From the NCBI RefSeq assembly GCF_017316305.2, contig NZ_CP147250.1, positions 2,851,001 through 2,915,000 of the forward strand: a stretch of DNA of 64,000 nucleotides, in the 5' to 3' direction. Both the position numbers and the translations under genes were made by a program. The stretch is from Enterococcus sp. DIV1094 (lineage in GTDB: Bacteria > Bacillota > Bacilli > Lactobacillales > Enterococcaceae). Of the stretch, positions 53,499-63,306 are shown in pieces. Within the stretch, counting starts at the first letter, position 1. Every line of letters starts with the position of its first letter. The notes beneath the pieces are model-generated. The model ran no database searches and was not told where the DNA came from. It saw only the letters and a list, made by a program, of their open reading frames with translations.

Positions 53499-53683
53499 AT
53501 ATCCTCCGTGTAATTTCTTGCGTTACTCGTTTTTGATGATTCCATCCGGTTATTTCTTCAAGTCCATGGATTCGTTTCATCTTAACTTTGTTCATTTTAT
53601 GAAAATTTTATTTGAAAAGGTGAAAATCAGTGACAGTAGAGTAGATACTCCAACCTGTAATTTGTCGATGATCGATTGAGACA

Positions 53684-54610
53684 TTAGCCATTTCGGCGAT
53701 TTCGTCCTGTCATTTCGATCTCTTTTGTTAAATAGCGGATCCGTTCCATGATCCGTTTTGCTTTCAATGGTTCTTCATCGCCACGTTGTGTCACAGTCAA
53801 ATGCTGTTCTAATTCGTTCATCGTGAAGTTTGATGAAAAGAAAGTTGGTAATTGTTCTTGCATGCGGTATTGTAGGATCACGCCAAAAACTTCATCACGA
53901 ATCCAACTGCTCATTGCATCTGCTCCGATATCATCGATCATCAAGATCGGTGATTTCTTCACAGCATCCAATTTTTCCGCCACTTGGTCTTTGCCGATCG
54001 CTTGCTTCATTTCAACTGCAAACGTTGGGAAATGAACCAACGTGGTCGTAAACCCTTTGATCGCCAATTCTTTTGCTGTTGCGCCTAAAAGATAGGTTTT
54101 CCCGATACCAAAACTGCCCACCAAGTATAATCCCTTATGGAAGCTTTTAGGATCAGCTGAGTATTGTTCAACAAAGTCTAATGCTTCTAAGCTGGCATAT
54201 CCACGTCCATCTGTTCGTTCGAAGTTTTCAAAGGAAGCAGACTGGATGTCTTTTGGCATATCCATTGCTTTGACACGACTCTTGATTTCTTCTTGTTTTT
54301 GACGAGCTAAAAGTGCTTCTGTCGGTACATACGTCACATCGACGTAATGGAAATTCAAAGTCAATTTAGGTTCATATCCTGGAGCGATCATGGTTGGGTC
54401 ATTTGTTTGATATTTCCTTTTTTCCTGTACGTATTCATAAAGTTTGGCATAACTTTTTTCGATATCTGCTTGAGTCAATCGGTCTTGATGGGCTGACAGA
54501 AAGGCTTGAACATCCGCATCATTCAAAACTTCAGCAATCATCTCGGAATATTTTTCTTGGTAGTTGCGTTTACTGATGATTTTCTTCAGTTCTTTTCCCA
54601 CATCTTCCAT
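53684..54610 (-). CDS. dnaI: Primosomal protein DnaI (helicase loader)
   Basis: 308 residues. N-terminal DnaC-binding region, then AAA+ with Walker A VGSFGIGKTYLLGA, Walker B ILMIDDIGADAMS and sensor SSNFTMNELEQHL. It loads the replicative helicase at the origin and at restart sites. It starts 1 bp overlapping the end of dnaB, as in Bacillus and other Firmicutes. Confidence 0.96.
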   Translation of the reverse strand: MEDVGKELKKIISKRNYQEKYSEMIAEVLNDADVQAFLSAHQDRLTQADIEKSYAKLYEYVQEKRKYQTNDPTMIAPGYEPKLTLNFHYVDVTYVPTEALLARQKQEEIKSRVKAMDMPKDIQSASFENFERTDGRGYASLEALDFVEQYSADPKSFHKGLYLVGSFGIGKTYLLGATAKELAIKGFTTTLVHFPTFAVEMKQAIGKDQVAEKLDAVKKSPILMIDDIGADAMSSWIRDEVFGVILQYRMQEQLPTFFSSNFTMNELEQHLTVTQRGDEEPLKAKRIMERIRYLTKEIEMTGRNRRNG

Positions 54611-55992
54611 TAGCTCTCACCTTCCTTTTTAGCCAGATACTCTTTAAAGCGACGATCGATCTCGGCTTTTTTCTCTGTACTGATTTGTGTTTCGTCTTTC
54701 GGTTGATTGACCCAATCTGGTAATTTTTCTCTTCGGACATTGCGTCGATAATTTGAGGAATTGTTTTGTTTGGTCGTCTTCGGTTGTTTCGCCTTTGTCT
54801 TCAAGGTATGAAGATGTTCGATGGCTTCTTCAGGGGTGTTGATCTTTTTTTGCGCCCACTCATTCGCAATCGTATTGACAAAGCTCGCATTTAAGCTTGC
54901 ATGATTCTTGATGACTAATACGTAGTTGATCAAAATATTGATAACACCGCTAGATAAACCGGATTGTGAAACTAGATCTTGCAACAGCCAATTTTCTTGT
55001 TTAGAGACGTACCCGCCTTTTTCTTTTTTTATCGCTTCGAGATAACGCATTGGTGGGGTTTGTCGTGCCACTTGGATCAATTGTTGTGCCGCACTAGGTA
55101 AAGCTTGATTGACTGCCGTACTCATTTCAGGCGGTTCCTCCGGATCTAAGGTGCTGTCTGCTTGCTGTGATGTACGTTGTTGTTGCTGGCGTACTAAGAC
55201 GATTCTTTGGAGTTCTTTTAAAGACACTTCTGCTGTTGTAAAATCAAAGGACTGTAAAATCAGTTCTCCTAAAGTCAGCTCATCAAAACCATAGAGCTGC
55301 TGATACATTTTGACTTGTTGAAGGACTTCTTCGTTCAATTGGTTGATATGTTGTTTCTTCAACCAATCAGTCAAAAACGTCCAGTCAAACGAGCTAGACT
55401 CTTCGATCAGTGATTTTGTTTCACTTGGTGTGAATCTTTGTTGGATCGATTCCACTTGTTCTTGATTTGCTGCATAGACTGTTTCATTGAACCGATACAC
55501 GTCCAAAAACTTTTTAGTGACTTTTTGATACCCTTCATGCGAAAGATTTTTTGGTTCGAATAACTTGGTCAATTGGCTAAAACGACGTTCACCGACTTTT
55601 TCTAGAAGTAAAAAAGAAAGTAACGTATCGTTGAAAAAGGCGGTCACATCCATCGGTTCTAACAGCTCATAAAGAAAACAACTGCCTAAGCTTTCATCGT
55701 TTTTGAAATAAACTTCTAAAAGACCGATTCCTTCTAATTTCTTTCGTGCTTCATAAAATTGTGGTAAGCCACAACTCAAACTGCTCAATAGATCAGCATG
55801 TAAGCTTTCTGGACCTGTCCCAGTTTCTAACGAGATCTCAGAGTATAACGTCAAGTACAGACTCAACGCTTCTCCGCCGATCAAAGGTTGGTAAAGGGAT
55901 AACAAGGCAGACTTTCCTTCTTCTTTCAAAGGACTGCTTTTTCTTCCTTGGTAAATATTTTTCGGTTGTAATTCTTTCCACGCATTTTCCAA
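54610..55992 (-). CDS. dnaB: Replication initiation and membrane attachment protein DnaB
   Basis: 460 residues. Firmicutes DnaB helicase-loading co-factor with two DnaB/D domains: N-terminal SLYQPLIGGEALSLYLTL, C-terminal ENWLLQDLVSQSGLSSGVINILINYV (two adjacent parts). The start is TTG 55992, 9 nt after AAAGGAGG; a GTG at 56001 directly follows the ribosome binding site and is too close. It lies between nrdR and dnaI, the usual order. Confidence 0.93.
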   Translation of the reverse strand: MENAWKELQPKNIYQGRKSSPLKEEGKSALLSLYQPLIGGEALSLYLTLYSEISLETGTGPESLHADLLSSLSCGLPQFYEARKKLEGIGLLEVYFKNDESLGSCFLYELLEPMDVTAFFNDTLLSFLLLEKVGERRFSQLTKLFEPKNLSHEGYQKVTKKFLDVYRFNETVYAANQEQVESIQQRFTPSETKSLIEESSSFDWTFLTDWLKKQHINQLNEEVLQQVKMYQQLYGFDELTLGELILQSFDFTTAEVSLKELQRIVLVRQQQQRTSQQADSTLDPEEPPEMSTAVNQALPSAAQQLIQVARQTPPMRYLEAIKKEKGGYVSKQENWLLQDLVSQSGLSSGVINILINYVLVIKNHASLNASFVNTIANEWAQKKINTPEEAIEHLHTLKTKAKQPKTTKQNNSSNYRRNVRREKLPDWVNQPKDETQISTEKKAEIDRRFKEYLAKKEGES

Positions 55993-56014
55993 GGAATACA
56001 CCCTCCTTTATTAA

Positions 56015-56512
56015 TTACGCGTCATTTTCGTTATTGCTTGTATCTTTTGCTTTATCGACAATATCTTGCAGCTCTTTTAAAAAGACAGACATATCTTTGA
56101 ACTGACGATACACACTTGCAAAACGAATATAGGCGATTTCATCTAAGTTTACTAAATCTTCCATGACATATTCGCCAATCAGATTCGTTGAAACTTCATT
56201 TTCGCCAAGACTTCTTACTCGATTTTCTACATGGTTGACGATTTGTTCCATTTGCTCCATCGCAACAGGCCGTTTTTCAGCCGAACGGATCAGGCCTCGT
56301 AAAATCTTATCACGATTAAATTCTTCACGTTCACCATTTTTCTTGATGACCAATAGTGGTGCTGCTTCGATTCGTTCAAAGGTAGTAAAGCGGAAGGAAC
56401 ATTTTTCGCACTCGCGGCGTCTTCTTATTGCTCGACCATCGTCCGCTTGGCGACTATCGATCACTCTTGAATTGTTGTGTTGACATCTTGGACATCTCAT
56501 CGTAATTTTCAC
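56015..56512 (-). CDS. nrdR: Transcriptional repressor NrdR
   Basis: 165 residues. Zinc ribbon [18 protein letters not shown] with the second pair in [11 protein letters not shown], then the ATP-cone domain ([20 protein letters not shown]). It senses ATP/dATP and represses ribonucleotide reductase genes. Located before dnaB as in other Firmicutes. A long leader precedes it. Confidence 0.97.
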   Translation of the reverse strand: MKITMRCPRCQHNNSRVIDSRQADDGRAIRRRRECEKCSFRFTTFERIEAAPLLVIKKNGEREEFNRDKILRGLIRSAEKRPVAMEQMEQIVNHVENRVRSLGENEVSTNLIGEYVMEDLVNLDEIAYIRFASVYRQFKDMSVFLKELQDIVDKAKDTSNNENDA

Positions 56513-56888
56513 CTCTCTTGGTGTAATTTGATCGCTTATTTGTTTGAATCAGATGAAGTTGGTACATCAGTCAACTCGTCACACCAGAAAGAATCTATGG
56601 TGTTCAAAACGCTGAGTTGCAACACTAAGCTTAAAAATTATAAAATATGAAAAGATTTTTTTCAATTTTTAACTTACTGCTCAGGTCAACGTACTTTTCA
56701 CAACCTCATTGCTGAGTATCTGTTGATTTTTTCATCCACGGAGTCTCTAAGAAAAGATCAAGTGGATCGTAATAAACGTTTTCTTATTACTGCTTTTAGT
56801 ATAACATGAAACAATTCCACAATGCGACTGTCCTAGTCAAAAAAACGCATGATGTGAAAGATTTGCTGTGTTTTCTTGTAGACAAACG
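56513..56888. other. Long nrdR leader and promoter region
   Basis: No gene. A minus-strand nested hairpin occurs near 56560-56625: CAACTC..GAGTTG enclosing ACACCA..TGGTGT. A -10-like TTATACT is present near 56800. No NrdR box was seen. Confidence 0.5.
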
Positions 56889-56927
56889 AAAACAGACTGG
56901 TCATGGTCTGACCAGTCTGTTTCTTTT
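56889..56927. terminator. Bidirectional terminator
   Basis: AAACAGACTGGTCA / TGACCAGTCTGTTT stem with T's following. It closes the CsbD-like gene on the minus strand. Confidence 0.88.
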
Positions 56928-56966
56928 CTTCTTGATTTTCTGTGTCATTTTGACTTCTAAAAAGCT

Positions 56967-57299
56967 TTACAGCTTTTCTTCAATGCCGGTGTATCGTTTC
57001 ATACGCTCTTCTTCGATCTTTTGTTCTGTTGAGCGATGATCCATTTGGGGGTCTTGGTTTTCTTCACGAATTTCTTCAGGATCTTGACGTTCTTTAGTCA
57101 AATCTTGTCGTTTTGACTCTTTTTCAGCATGTTGATCTTCTAATTCAGCAATTCTAGCACGGTACTCATCTTCACGGATCTTCCCTTCTTCCGCTTGGAT
57201 CTGTCCTTTTTCCAGCAAGTCTTCTTTATGGAAAATCTCGCCAATTTTTTCTTTCGCAGAACCTACTACCTTGTCTTTTTGGTTTTTGAATGTACCCAT
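56967..57299 (-). CDS. CsbD-like stress protein
   Basis: 110 highly charged residues. The N-terminus FKNQKDKVVGSAKEKIGEIF matches the CsbD pattern; a long Glu/Arg/Lys/Gln-rich helix follows (about 40-110). CsbD proteins are general stress proteins of unknown action, usually about 60 residues; this one has a longer tail. It is monocistronic with a terminator. Confidence 0.78.
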   Translation of the reverse strand: MGTFKNQKDKVVGSAKEKIGEIFHKEDLLEKGQIQAEEGKIREDEYRARIAELEDQHAEKESKRQDLTKERQDPEEIREENQDPQMDHRSTEQKIEEERMKRYTGIEEKL

Positions 57300-57357
57300 C
57301 GTATCATCTCCCCCTCTTTCTTTTATATAAATAGCATAGCAAAATGTTGCAATTTAC

Positions 57358-57978
57358 TCAAAGAAAGCGATTAAACGACAACCATTTTTTGATTTCGTCC
57401 GATAAATCTTCTTTTGTTTGACGATTATCGAATACAATATCTGCGCGACGTTTCTTTTCCTCAATGGATAATTGACTTTTGACCCGTTGTTCTGCTTCTT
57501 GTTTCGTTAGTTGATTCCGTGCCATCAATCGGTCGATTTGTTGAGATTCGGGAATATAAACGACTGCAACAGCATCCATTTGAGCATCATAATGTCCCTC
57601 AAATAACAATGGAATATCAACTATCACCAACGGATGTGTTGCTTTGTTCTTCACGATTTCTTCAGTGATTTTCCCGCGGATAAATGGATCCAATACTTGA
57701 TTCAATTGCTCACGAGCGGTCGCAGAACCAAAAATCAATTGGCCAAGTTTTTGCCGATCTAATTGACCATCCTTTTGCAGTATTTCTTTTCCAAAAGCTT
57801 GAACCAGCGCCTGGAGTCCAGGTGTATCTGGTTCAACGACTTCTCTTGCCACTTGATCTGCATCGATCACCGGAAAACCATATTGCTGAAATACAGCCGC
57901 CGCAGTACTTTTCCCTGTCGCTATCCCACCGGTCAACCCTAACACAAATCCTACTTGGGTATTCTTAGTTTCTGACAT
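57358..57978 (-). CDS. coaE: Dephospho-CoA kinase
   Basis: 206 residues if started at ATG 57978; a GTG at 57945 after GTAGGA is an alternative and would give MLGLTGGIATGKST, closer to the family start. P-loop GLTGGIATGKSTAAAVF, IDADQVAREVV and LLFEGHYDAQMDAV. It adds the 3'-phosphate that completes CoA. It overlaps the end of mutM. Confidence 0.93.
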   Translation of the reverse strand: MSETKNTQVGFVLGLTGGIATGKSTAAAVFQQYGFPVIDADQVAREVVEPDTPGLQALVQAFGKEILQKDGQLDRQKLGQLIFGSATAREQLNQVLDPFIRGKITEEIVKNKATHPLVIVDIPLLFEGHYDAQMDAVAVVYIPESQQIDRLMARNQLTKQEAEQRVKSQLSIEEKKRRADIVFDNRQTKEDLSDEIKKWLSFNRFL

Positions 57979-58787
57979 GTTGGACAATAGTGCGTCCCCC
58001 TTTGCGCAACTTTCGTTTTCACGATTGGTGTTTGACAACGCACACACAACTCGCCTGTTTGACCATAAACATGTAACGCTACTTGAAAACTACCGGATTC
58101 TCCTAACGCATTGAGATAACTTCGGATCGTTGTGCCACCAGCTTCAACTGCTCGAGATAACACATCGATGATTGCTTGACGAAGCAGCTTGATTTCTTTA
58201 GGACGTAAAGAATCTGCGGGTTGTTCTGGGTGGATCTTCGCTTCCCATAACGCTTCATCTACATAGATATTTCCAAGACCAGTAACAAGTTTTTGATCAA
58301 GTAATAATGGTTTAATGGCTTTATGTGATTTTTGTAGACCTAAAGTGAAATCTTTCAATAAAAATAAATCTGGTAAAGGTTCTGGACCTAATTTCAAGAT
58401 TCCTTTATACGTATTGCTCGCACCTTTTTCCACAATCGTCATACGACCAAATTTCCGGACATCGTGGTAACGCAATTGGCTGCCATCTTCAAAAGAAAAA
58501 ATCACATGTGTATGTTTATCGATTGGTTCATCGTTTTCAACGTATTGATACTTTCCTTCCATACGTAAATGAGAGATCATGTCATAATGACTTAAATGAA
58601 AAATCAAAAATTTCCCTCTACGACCGATTGCTTCGATAGTTTCACCAACTAAGGTTGCTTCAAAAATCGGTACCTCTGGTTGTTCAATGATTCTCGGCCA
58701 CAACACTTGGACGTTTTTGATTTTTTTGTTTTTCACTAATTTCTCTAATCCTTTGCGGACCGTTTCAACTTCTGGTAATTCGGGCAT
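57951..58787 (-). CDS. mutM: Formamidopyrimidine-DNA glycosylase
   Basis: 278 residues. Catalytic N-terminus MPELPEVETVRKGL (Pro1 nucleophile, Glu2), KFLIFHLSHYD, and the C-terminal zinc finger CVRCQTPIVK..YCPTCQKL. It removes oxidised purines. Start at ATG 58787, 8 nt after AGGTGA. It lies between polA and coaE. Confidence 0.97.
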   Translation of the reverse strand: MPELPEVETVRKGLEKLVKNKKIKNVQVLWPRIIEQPEVPIFEATLVGETIEAIGRRGKFLIFHLSHYDMISHLRMEGKYQYVENDEPIDKHTHVIFSFEDGSQLRYHDVRKFGRMTIVEKGASNTYKGILKLGPEPLPDLFLLKDFTLGLQKSHKAIKPLLLDQKLVTGLGNIYVDEALWEAKIHPEQPADSLRPKEIKLLRQAIIDVLSRAVEAGGTTIRSYLNALGESGSFQVALHVYGQTGELCVRCQTPIVKTKVAQRGTHYCPTCQKLRIPK

Positions 58788-58927
58788 GCTTTTTCTCACC
58801 TGCAATTTTTACTTATTTGATTGAACTCGCACGTTCTTTTTTATCGAAAAAAGAGAAACTCTTGAATCGAACGAAACCGACCCAAGAGCTTCCCTCGATG
58901 TTTGTTTATCGGTGTAACAGTATAGAA

Positions 58928-61573
58928 TTATTTGGCTTCATACCATGTTTTGCCCCAGCTGCTGTCTGTAATCAATGGGACATGTAAGGCGACCGCCTGT
59001 TCCATTACTTCACTCACTAATTTATCTAACATTTCCAATTCACTCTCTGGCACTTCAAATACTAGTTCATCGTGTACTTGAAGTAACATCGTCGCTTGGA
59101 GGTTCGATTCTTTCAAGCGTTTGTCCAATTCGATCATGGCGATTTTCAAGATATCCGCCGCACTTCCTTGAATCGGCGTGTTGATCGCTGTACGTTCTGC
59201 AAATGAACGAATGTTATAGTTTCTTGAATTGATATCCGGCAAATAACGACGGCGATGATATAAAGTTTCCACGAAACCTTGATCTTTCGCTTCACGAACG
59301 ATTCGTTCCATATATTCTTTCACACCAGGATACTTTTCAAAATAGGTATCGATGTATTGTTGTGCTGCTTTACGAGTGATCCCTAGATTCTGCGATAAAC
59401 CATAATCAGAGATACCATAAACGATACCAAAGTTGACTGCTTTTGCCTGACGACGCATATTTGGTGTCACATCTTCTGCTTTTTCAATCCCAAATACACG
59501 CATAGCAGTACTTGAGTGGATATCTTGCCCTTCTAAAAAGGCAGCTTTTAGATGCTCATCATCTGAGATATGGGCCAACACACGTAATTCGATCTGTGAA
59601 TAGTCAGAAGAATAAATCAACCAATCTTTATCTCGCGGAACAAAGGCTTGACGGATCTTACGCCCTTCATCCAAACGGATCGGAATATTTTGCAAGTTAG
59701 GATCGACCGAACTCAAACGACCTGTCTGTGTCAATGTCTGAACGTAACGAGTATGGACTTTTCCATCCGATTGGATCACTTTCAACAAGCCTTCGACATA
59801 GGTCGATTGGATTTTAGCGATTTGACGATAGATCAAAATATCATCCACGATCGGTGCTTGCTCACGTAATTGTTCTAAGACATCAACAGCTGTTGAATAG
59901 CCAGTTTTCGTTTTCTTGATCACTGGTAGACCCATTTTTTCAAACAGGATCACACCTAATTGTTTTGGCGAGTTCAGATTGAACTCTTCACCAGCTTCTT
60001 CATAGATTTTTTGCTCGATCTCTCGTAAACGATCTGAAAATTCGATTTTCATTTCTTGCAGACGTGTGGCATCCACTTTGATCCCGCTGATCTCCATTTC
60101 AGCTAAAATGATCGATAAAGGCAATTCCATTTTGCGGAAAAGATCCTCTTGATTTTTTTCTGCAAGTTCTTGGCTTAGTTTAGGAGTCAACCCATTGATT
60201 GCTGAAACTTTCCGTGCTAAGTGAGCAAAGAAAACTTCTTCATCTTCTGGCAATCCTTTCTTTGCGCCTTTTCCGTAGATCGCTTCATCCGACTGGATAT
60301 CATGATAGCCATAATGCGTAGCAACACCTTCAATGTCGTCACTTTTCTCATTGGTATCCAATAAGTAAGCACCTAATAAGACATCGAAATCGATTCCTTG
60401 TAGTTTGGTCGCATAGCGGTTCAATGCTACATACGTACGTTTCGCATCATAGACATTTTTCAAACGCGTCTTATCTTCAATCCATGAAAGAAATGCTTCA
60501 TTTTCAAAAATCGCTAAGTCATTTGTGACATAGATTTTTTCTGATGTTCCCCAAGCAACACCAACGATGTCTTCTGTGTGGTAGTTATCTCCCATCATTT
60601 CGACATATAAAGCCATATTCGTCTGGAACATGCTTTCATCATACTCATGGACGACTTCAAACAAAATATCTTTCATTTCTGCTTGTTCTTCGACAACATC
60701 TAATTTAGCAAGGAATTGTTTGAAATCCATTTCTTTGAAGAAAGGCACTAACTTTTCCAAATCTTTCCCTTGGTATGCAAGAGAGTCAATATCGACTTCC
60801 ACAGGTGCATCGGTATCGATCGTTGCTAATTTTTTAGATAAGAAAGCTTGCTCTTTATCATTGATCAGATTTTCTTTCATCTTGCTTTGTTTCATTTCGT
60901 CGATATGCTCATAGATCCCTTCTACTGAGCCATATTGGTTCAACAGCTTGATTGCTGTTTTTTCACCGATTTTAGTTACACCAGGGATATTATCTGAAGC
61001 ATCACCTGCTAACCCTTTCATATCGATGATCTGATTTGGTGTAAGTCCATTGTATTTTTCTGCTACGTGTTCTGGCGTATAGCTTTCAATATCACTTACA
61101 CCTTTCACTGTGATATCGACTTTGATTTCTTTTGATGCCAGCTGTGTCAAATCTCGGTCACCTGATAAGACAACCACATCAAATTTTTCTTTATCTACTT
61201 TTTCTGCTAAGGTCCCGATGATATCATCCGCCTCATAGTTTGGCAGCTCGTAATATTTCACGCCTAGTCCAGTTAAAAGTTCACGGATATAAGGCATTTG
61301 TTCTTTGAATTCTCCCGGTGTTTTTGAACGTCCACCTTTGTACTCTGCATACATCTCTGTTCGAAATGTTGTTTTTCCTGCATCAAAAGCAACCAAAACA
61401 TGCGTCGGCTGTTCTTTTTGCATGACGTTCTCAAACATATTATGAAAGGCATAAATAGCGTTTGTGTGTAACCCATTACGATTTTTAAAACGTTCCAACG
61501 AATTGTGCAGCGCAAAGAATGCACGAAATGCCACACTATTTCCGTCAACGAGTAATAATTTATTTTTTGTCAT
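58928..61573 (-). CDS. polA: DNA polymerase I
   Basis: 881 residues. N-terminal 5' nuclease domain (MTKNKLLLVDGNSVAFRAF; DIKGLAGDASDNIPGV-like MKGLAGDASDNIPGVTKIGE), a middle exonuclease-like domain that is probably inactive as in other Firmicutes PolA, and polymerase domain with IYSSDYSQIELRVLAH, RRQAKAVNFGIVYG and LLQVHDELVFEVPE. It fills gaps and removes primers. A hairpin at about 58843-58900 may end its transcript before mutM. Confidence 0.97.
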   Translation of the reverse strand: MTKNKLLLVDGNSVAFRAFFALHNSLERFKNRNGLHTNAIYAFHNMFENVMQKEQPTHVLVAFDAGKTTFRTEMYAEYKGGRSKTPGEFKEQMPYIRELLTGLGVKYYELPNYEADDIIGTLAEKVDKEKFDVVVLSGDRDLTQLASKEIKVDITVKGVSDIESYTPEHVAEKYNGLTPNQIIDMKGLAGDASDNIPGVTKIGEKTAIKLLNQYGSVEGIYEHIDEMKQSKMKENLINDKEQAFLSKKLATIDTDAPVEVDIDSLAYQGKDLEKLVPFFKEMDFKQFLAKLDVVEEQAEMKDILFEVVHEYDESMFQTNMALYVEMMGDNYHTEDIVGVAWGTSEKIYVTNDLAIFENEAFLSWIEDKTRLKNVYDAKRTYVALNRYATKLQGIDFDVLLGAYLLDTNEKSDDIEGVATHYGYHDIQSDEAIYGKGAKKGLPEDEEVFFAHLARKVSAINGLTPKLSQELAEKNQEDLFRKMELPLSIILAEMEISGIKVDATRLQEMKIEFSDRLREIEQKIYEEAGEEFNLNSPKQLGVILFEKMGLPVIKKTKTGYSTAVDVLEQLREQAPIVDDILIYRQIAKIQSTYVEGLLKVIQSDGKVHTRYVQTLTQTGRLSSVDPNLQNIPIRLDEGRKIRQAFVPRDKDWLIYSSDYSQIELRVLAHISDDEHLKAAFLEGQDIHSSTAMRVFGIEKAEDVTPNMRRQAKAVNFGIVYGISDYGLSQNLGITRKAAQQYIDTYFEKYPGVKEYMERIVREAKDQGFVETLYHRRRYLPDINSRNYNIRSFAERTAINTPIQGSAADILKIAMIELDKRLKESNLQATMLLQVHDELVFEVPESELEMLDKLVSEVMEQAVALHVPLITDSSWGKTWYEAK

Positions 61574-61731
61574 CCGCTTAACTCCTTACTATAAAGTTCT
61601 TTCTCATTCTAACAAAGAATGCCTAAGAATGCGAAAAGAAAAAACGGACAAGGCAAAGGTTGTGAGAAAAGCGGTCAGCACTAAGGCGGAAGATAGAAAA
61701 TTGAGAATGGTTTCTAAACCATTAATCGAAC

Positions 61732-61776
61732 AAAAAAAGAACCCACTAGAATTTGATCATCAAACTCTGTGGATTC
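61732..61776 (-). terminator. Terminator of the Bax inhibitor-1 family gene
   Basis: GAATCCACAGAGTTTGAT / ATCAAATTCTAGTGGGTTC stem with few mismatches, followed by T's on the minus strand. Confidence 0.82.
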
Positions 61777-61823
61777 TCTCGTTATTCACTATTTTTATCT
61801 CTTACACCATGTTTCTTGATTGC

Positions 61824-62504
61824 TTAGTTATTGCGTCCAAAGATTCGTAAGAACGCTAAGAACAAGTTGATGAAATCAAGATATAGTTGAAGTGCTAAGA
61901 ATACGGCAACGCCACTATTTGCTTGCCCATTTGATTGGACATAAACATTACCGATCTTTTGATTGTCGTAAGCTGTGATCCCTGCAAAAATCACTACAAG
62001 TAGTAATGAGATAAACAGTTCAACGGCACTACTTCTCAAGATAAAGACATTCAAGACCATCGCGATGATTACACCGATCAATGCTGCCATTCCCGCACGA
62101 CCAACACCTGTCAAATCTTTTTTCGTAAACATCCCGATCGCTGACATCCCAATAAACATCCCTGTTGCTGAGATAAAAGCAGTCGTGATCGTTCCAATAT
62201 CATAGAAAGCTAACGTGACAGCTAAAACGAGACCGTTCAGCAAGGAATATGCGACGAATCCGCCAATGGCTAAGCTTGGATTTTTTTGAGCTTTCGTGCC
62301 TAAAACTAACACCAAAATGATTTGGACAATCCATAATCCCATAAAACCTAATGGGAAGTTGTTGATAAAGCTTGCTACTTGATATGGAAAGACTTGGATC
62401 GCTAGATAAGAAGTGAGCGCACTTAACGCTAGACCGATTCCTAAAAATCCGTAGACTTTCGCATAAAAGCGGTTGATACTATTTGAAATAATTTGATTGT
62501 TCAT
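61824..62504 (-). CDS. Bax inhibitor-1/YccA family membrane protein
   Basis: 226 residues, seven predicted membrane helices. Typical start NRFYAKVYGFLGIGLALSAL and end ALQLYLDFINLFLAFLRIFG with the family GITAYDNQKIG. Related proteins act as calcium leak channels or interact with FtsH. Start at ATG 62504, 5 nt after GAAGGTGA, 1 bp after the upstream stop. Confidence 0.92.
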   Translation of the reverse strand: MNNQIISNSINRFYAKVYGFLGIGLALSALTSYLAIQVFPYQVASFINNFPLGFMGLWIVQIILVLVLGTKAQKNPSLAIGGFVAYSLLNGLVLAVTLAFYDIGTITTAFISATGMFIGMSAIGMFTKKDLTGVGRAGMAALIGVIIAMVLNVFILRSSAVELFISLLLVVIFAGITAYDNQKIGNVYVQSNGQANSGVAVFLALQLYLDFINLFLAFLRIFGRNN

Positions 62505-62505
62505 A

Positions 62506-62979
62506 TTATTCACCTTCACTTTCAAGAGTTGGTTCTTGCTCTAATTCTGGTGGTTGGACCATGACTACGGCATCTAACACACGGTTGTCTTGTGTATTTG
62601 CTGCCTCCACTGAAATAGTCACGACATTTTTCATTTTATCCACTCGAATGACTTCAAACTGAAACGTCAATGTTTCATAATGAAAAACCGGCTCGACAAA
62701 ATTAGCTGAAAAATTCACCACATGAGAACCTGGACCAGGCAAGTGTTTAGACACTGCACTTGTAATGATTCCCATTAACATCACAGATGGAACGATTGGT
62801 TGATGATATTCCGTTTTCTGTGCAAAATCATGTTGGATATATAAAGGGTTGGCATCATTTGTTAATCCTAAATACAATAATAACTGGTTATCTTCGATTG
62901 ATTCTGTTAAAGATAACGAGTCACCTTCCTCGATCTCATTGATTGTTTTTCCTAATTTACGCGGTTTACTTATGTTCAA
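62506..62979 (-). CDS. MaoC-like hotdog dehydratase family protein
   Basis: 157 residues. Hydratase signature NDANPLYIQHDFAQKTEYH (Asp and His pair) and IVPSVMLMGIITS, followed by FSANFVEPVFHYETL. Enzymes of this type hydrate enoyl-CoA or bind acyl chains; the substrate is unknown. TTG start, 7 nt after GGAGGG. It forms a two-gene unit with the downstream membrane protein. Confidence 0.85.
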   Translation of the reverse strand: MNISKPRKLGKTINEIEEGDSLSLTESIEDNQLLLYLGLTNDANPLYIQHDFAQKTEYHQPIVPSVMLMGIITSAVSKHLPGPGSHVVNFSANFVEPVFHYETLTFQFEVIRVDKMKNVVTISVEAANTQDNRVLDAVVMVQPPELEQEPTLESEGE

Positions 62980-63306
62980 GTTTAAACCCTCCAGTTTATT
63001 TATTCATTCGTACCAATTGTACCAAATCATACAAAAAACGCAAGTTACAGAACATGCTTATGTCTTTCACTTATGTAAGTCAGCGCATGAATTGCCATAC
63101 GTTATTTATCGAGAACTATACCACAATTGAACAAAAACCGGTCGTATTTTGTCTGGATATTTTAAGATTTTTTTACTACGCCGGATAGATTCAATAACTA
63201 AAAAAGAAACAGACGAGCTTTAAGAAAAAATCATCCGCAACTAAACGCAAAAAGAGGCCGTCACAAGACAACCTCTTTGACACTAAATTCTTTTTCCGTT
63301 AAATGA
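62980..63306. other. Intergenic region with the murC terminator
   Basis: 327 bp. The hairpin at 63249-63279 closes murC. AT-rich otherwise, no other gene or motif seen. Confidence 0.5.
63249..63279 (-). terminator. Terminator of murC
   Basis: AAAGAGG / CCTCTTTTT stem with T's on the minus strand, 28 bp after the stop codon. Confidence 0.82.

Noticed and set aside
61620..61850. Plus-strand open frame with a hydrophobic end
   Set aside because: It covers the terminator of the Bax inhibitor-like gene and runs antisense into its coding sequence; no ribosome binding site.
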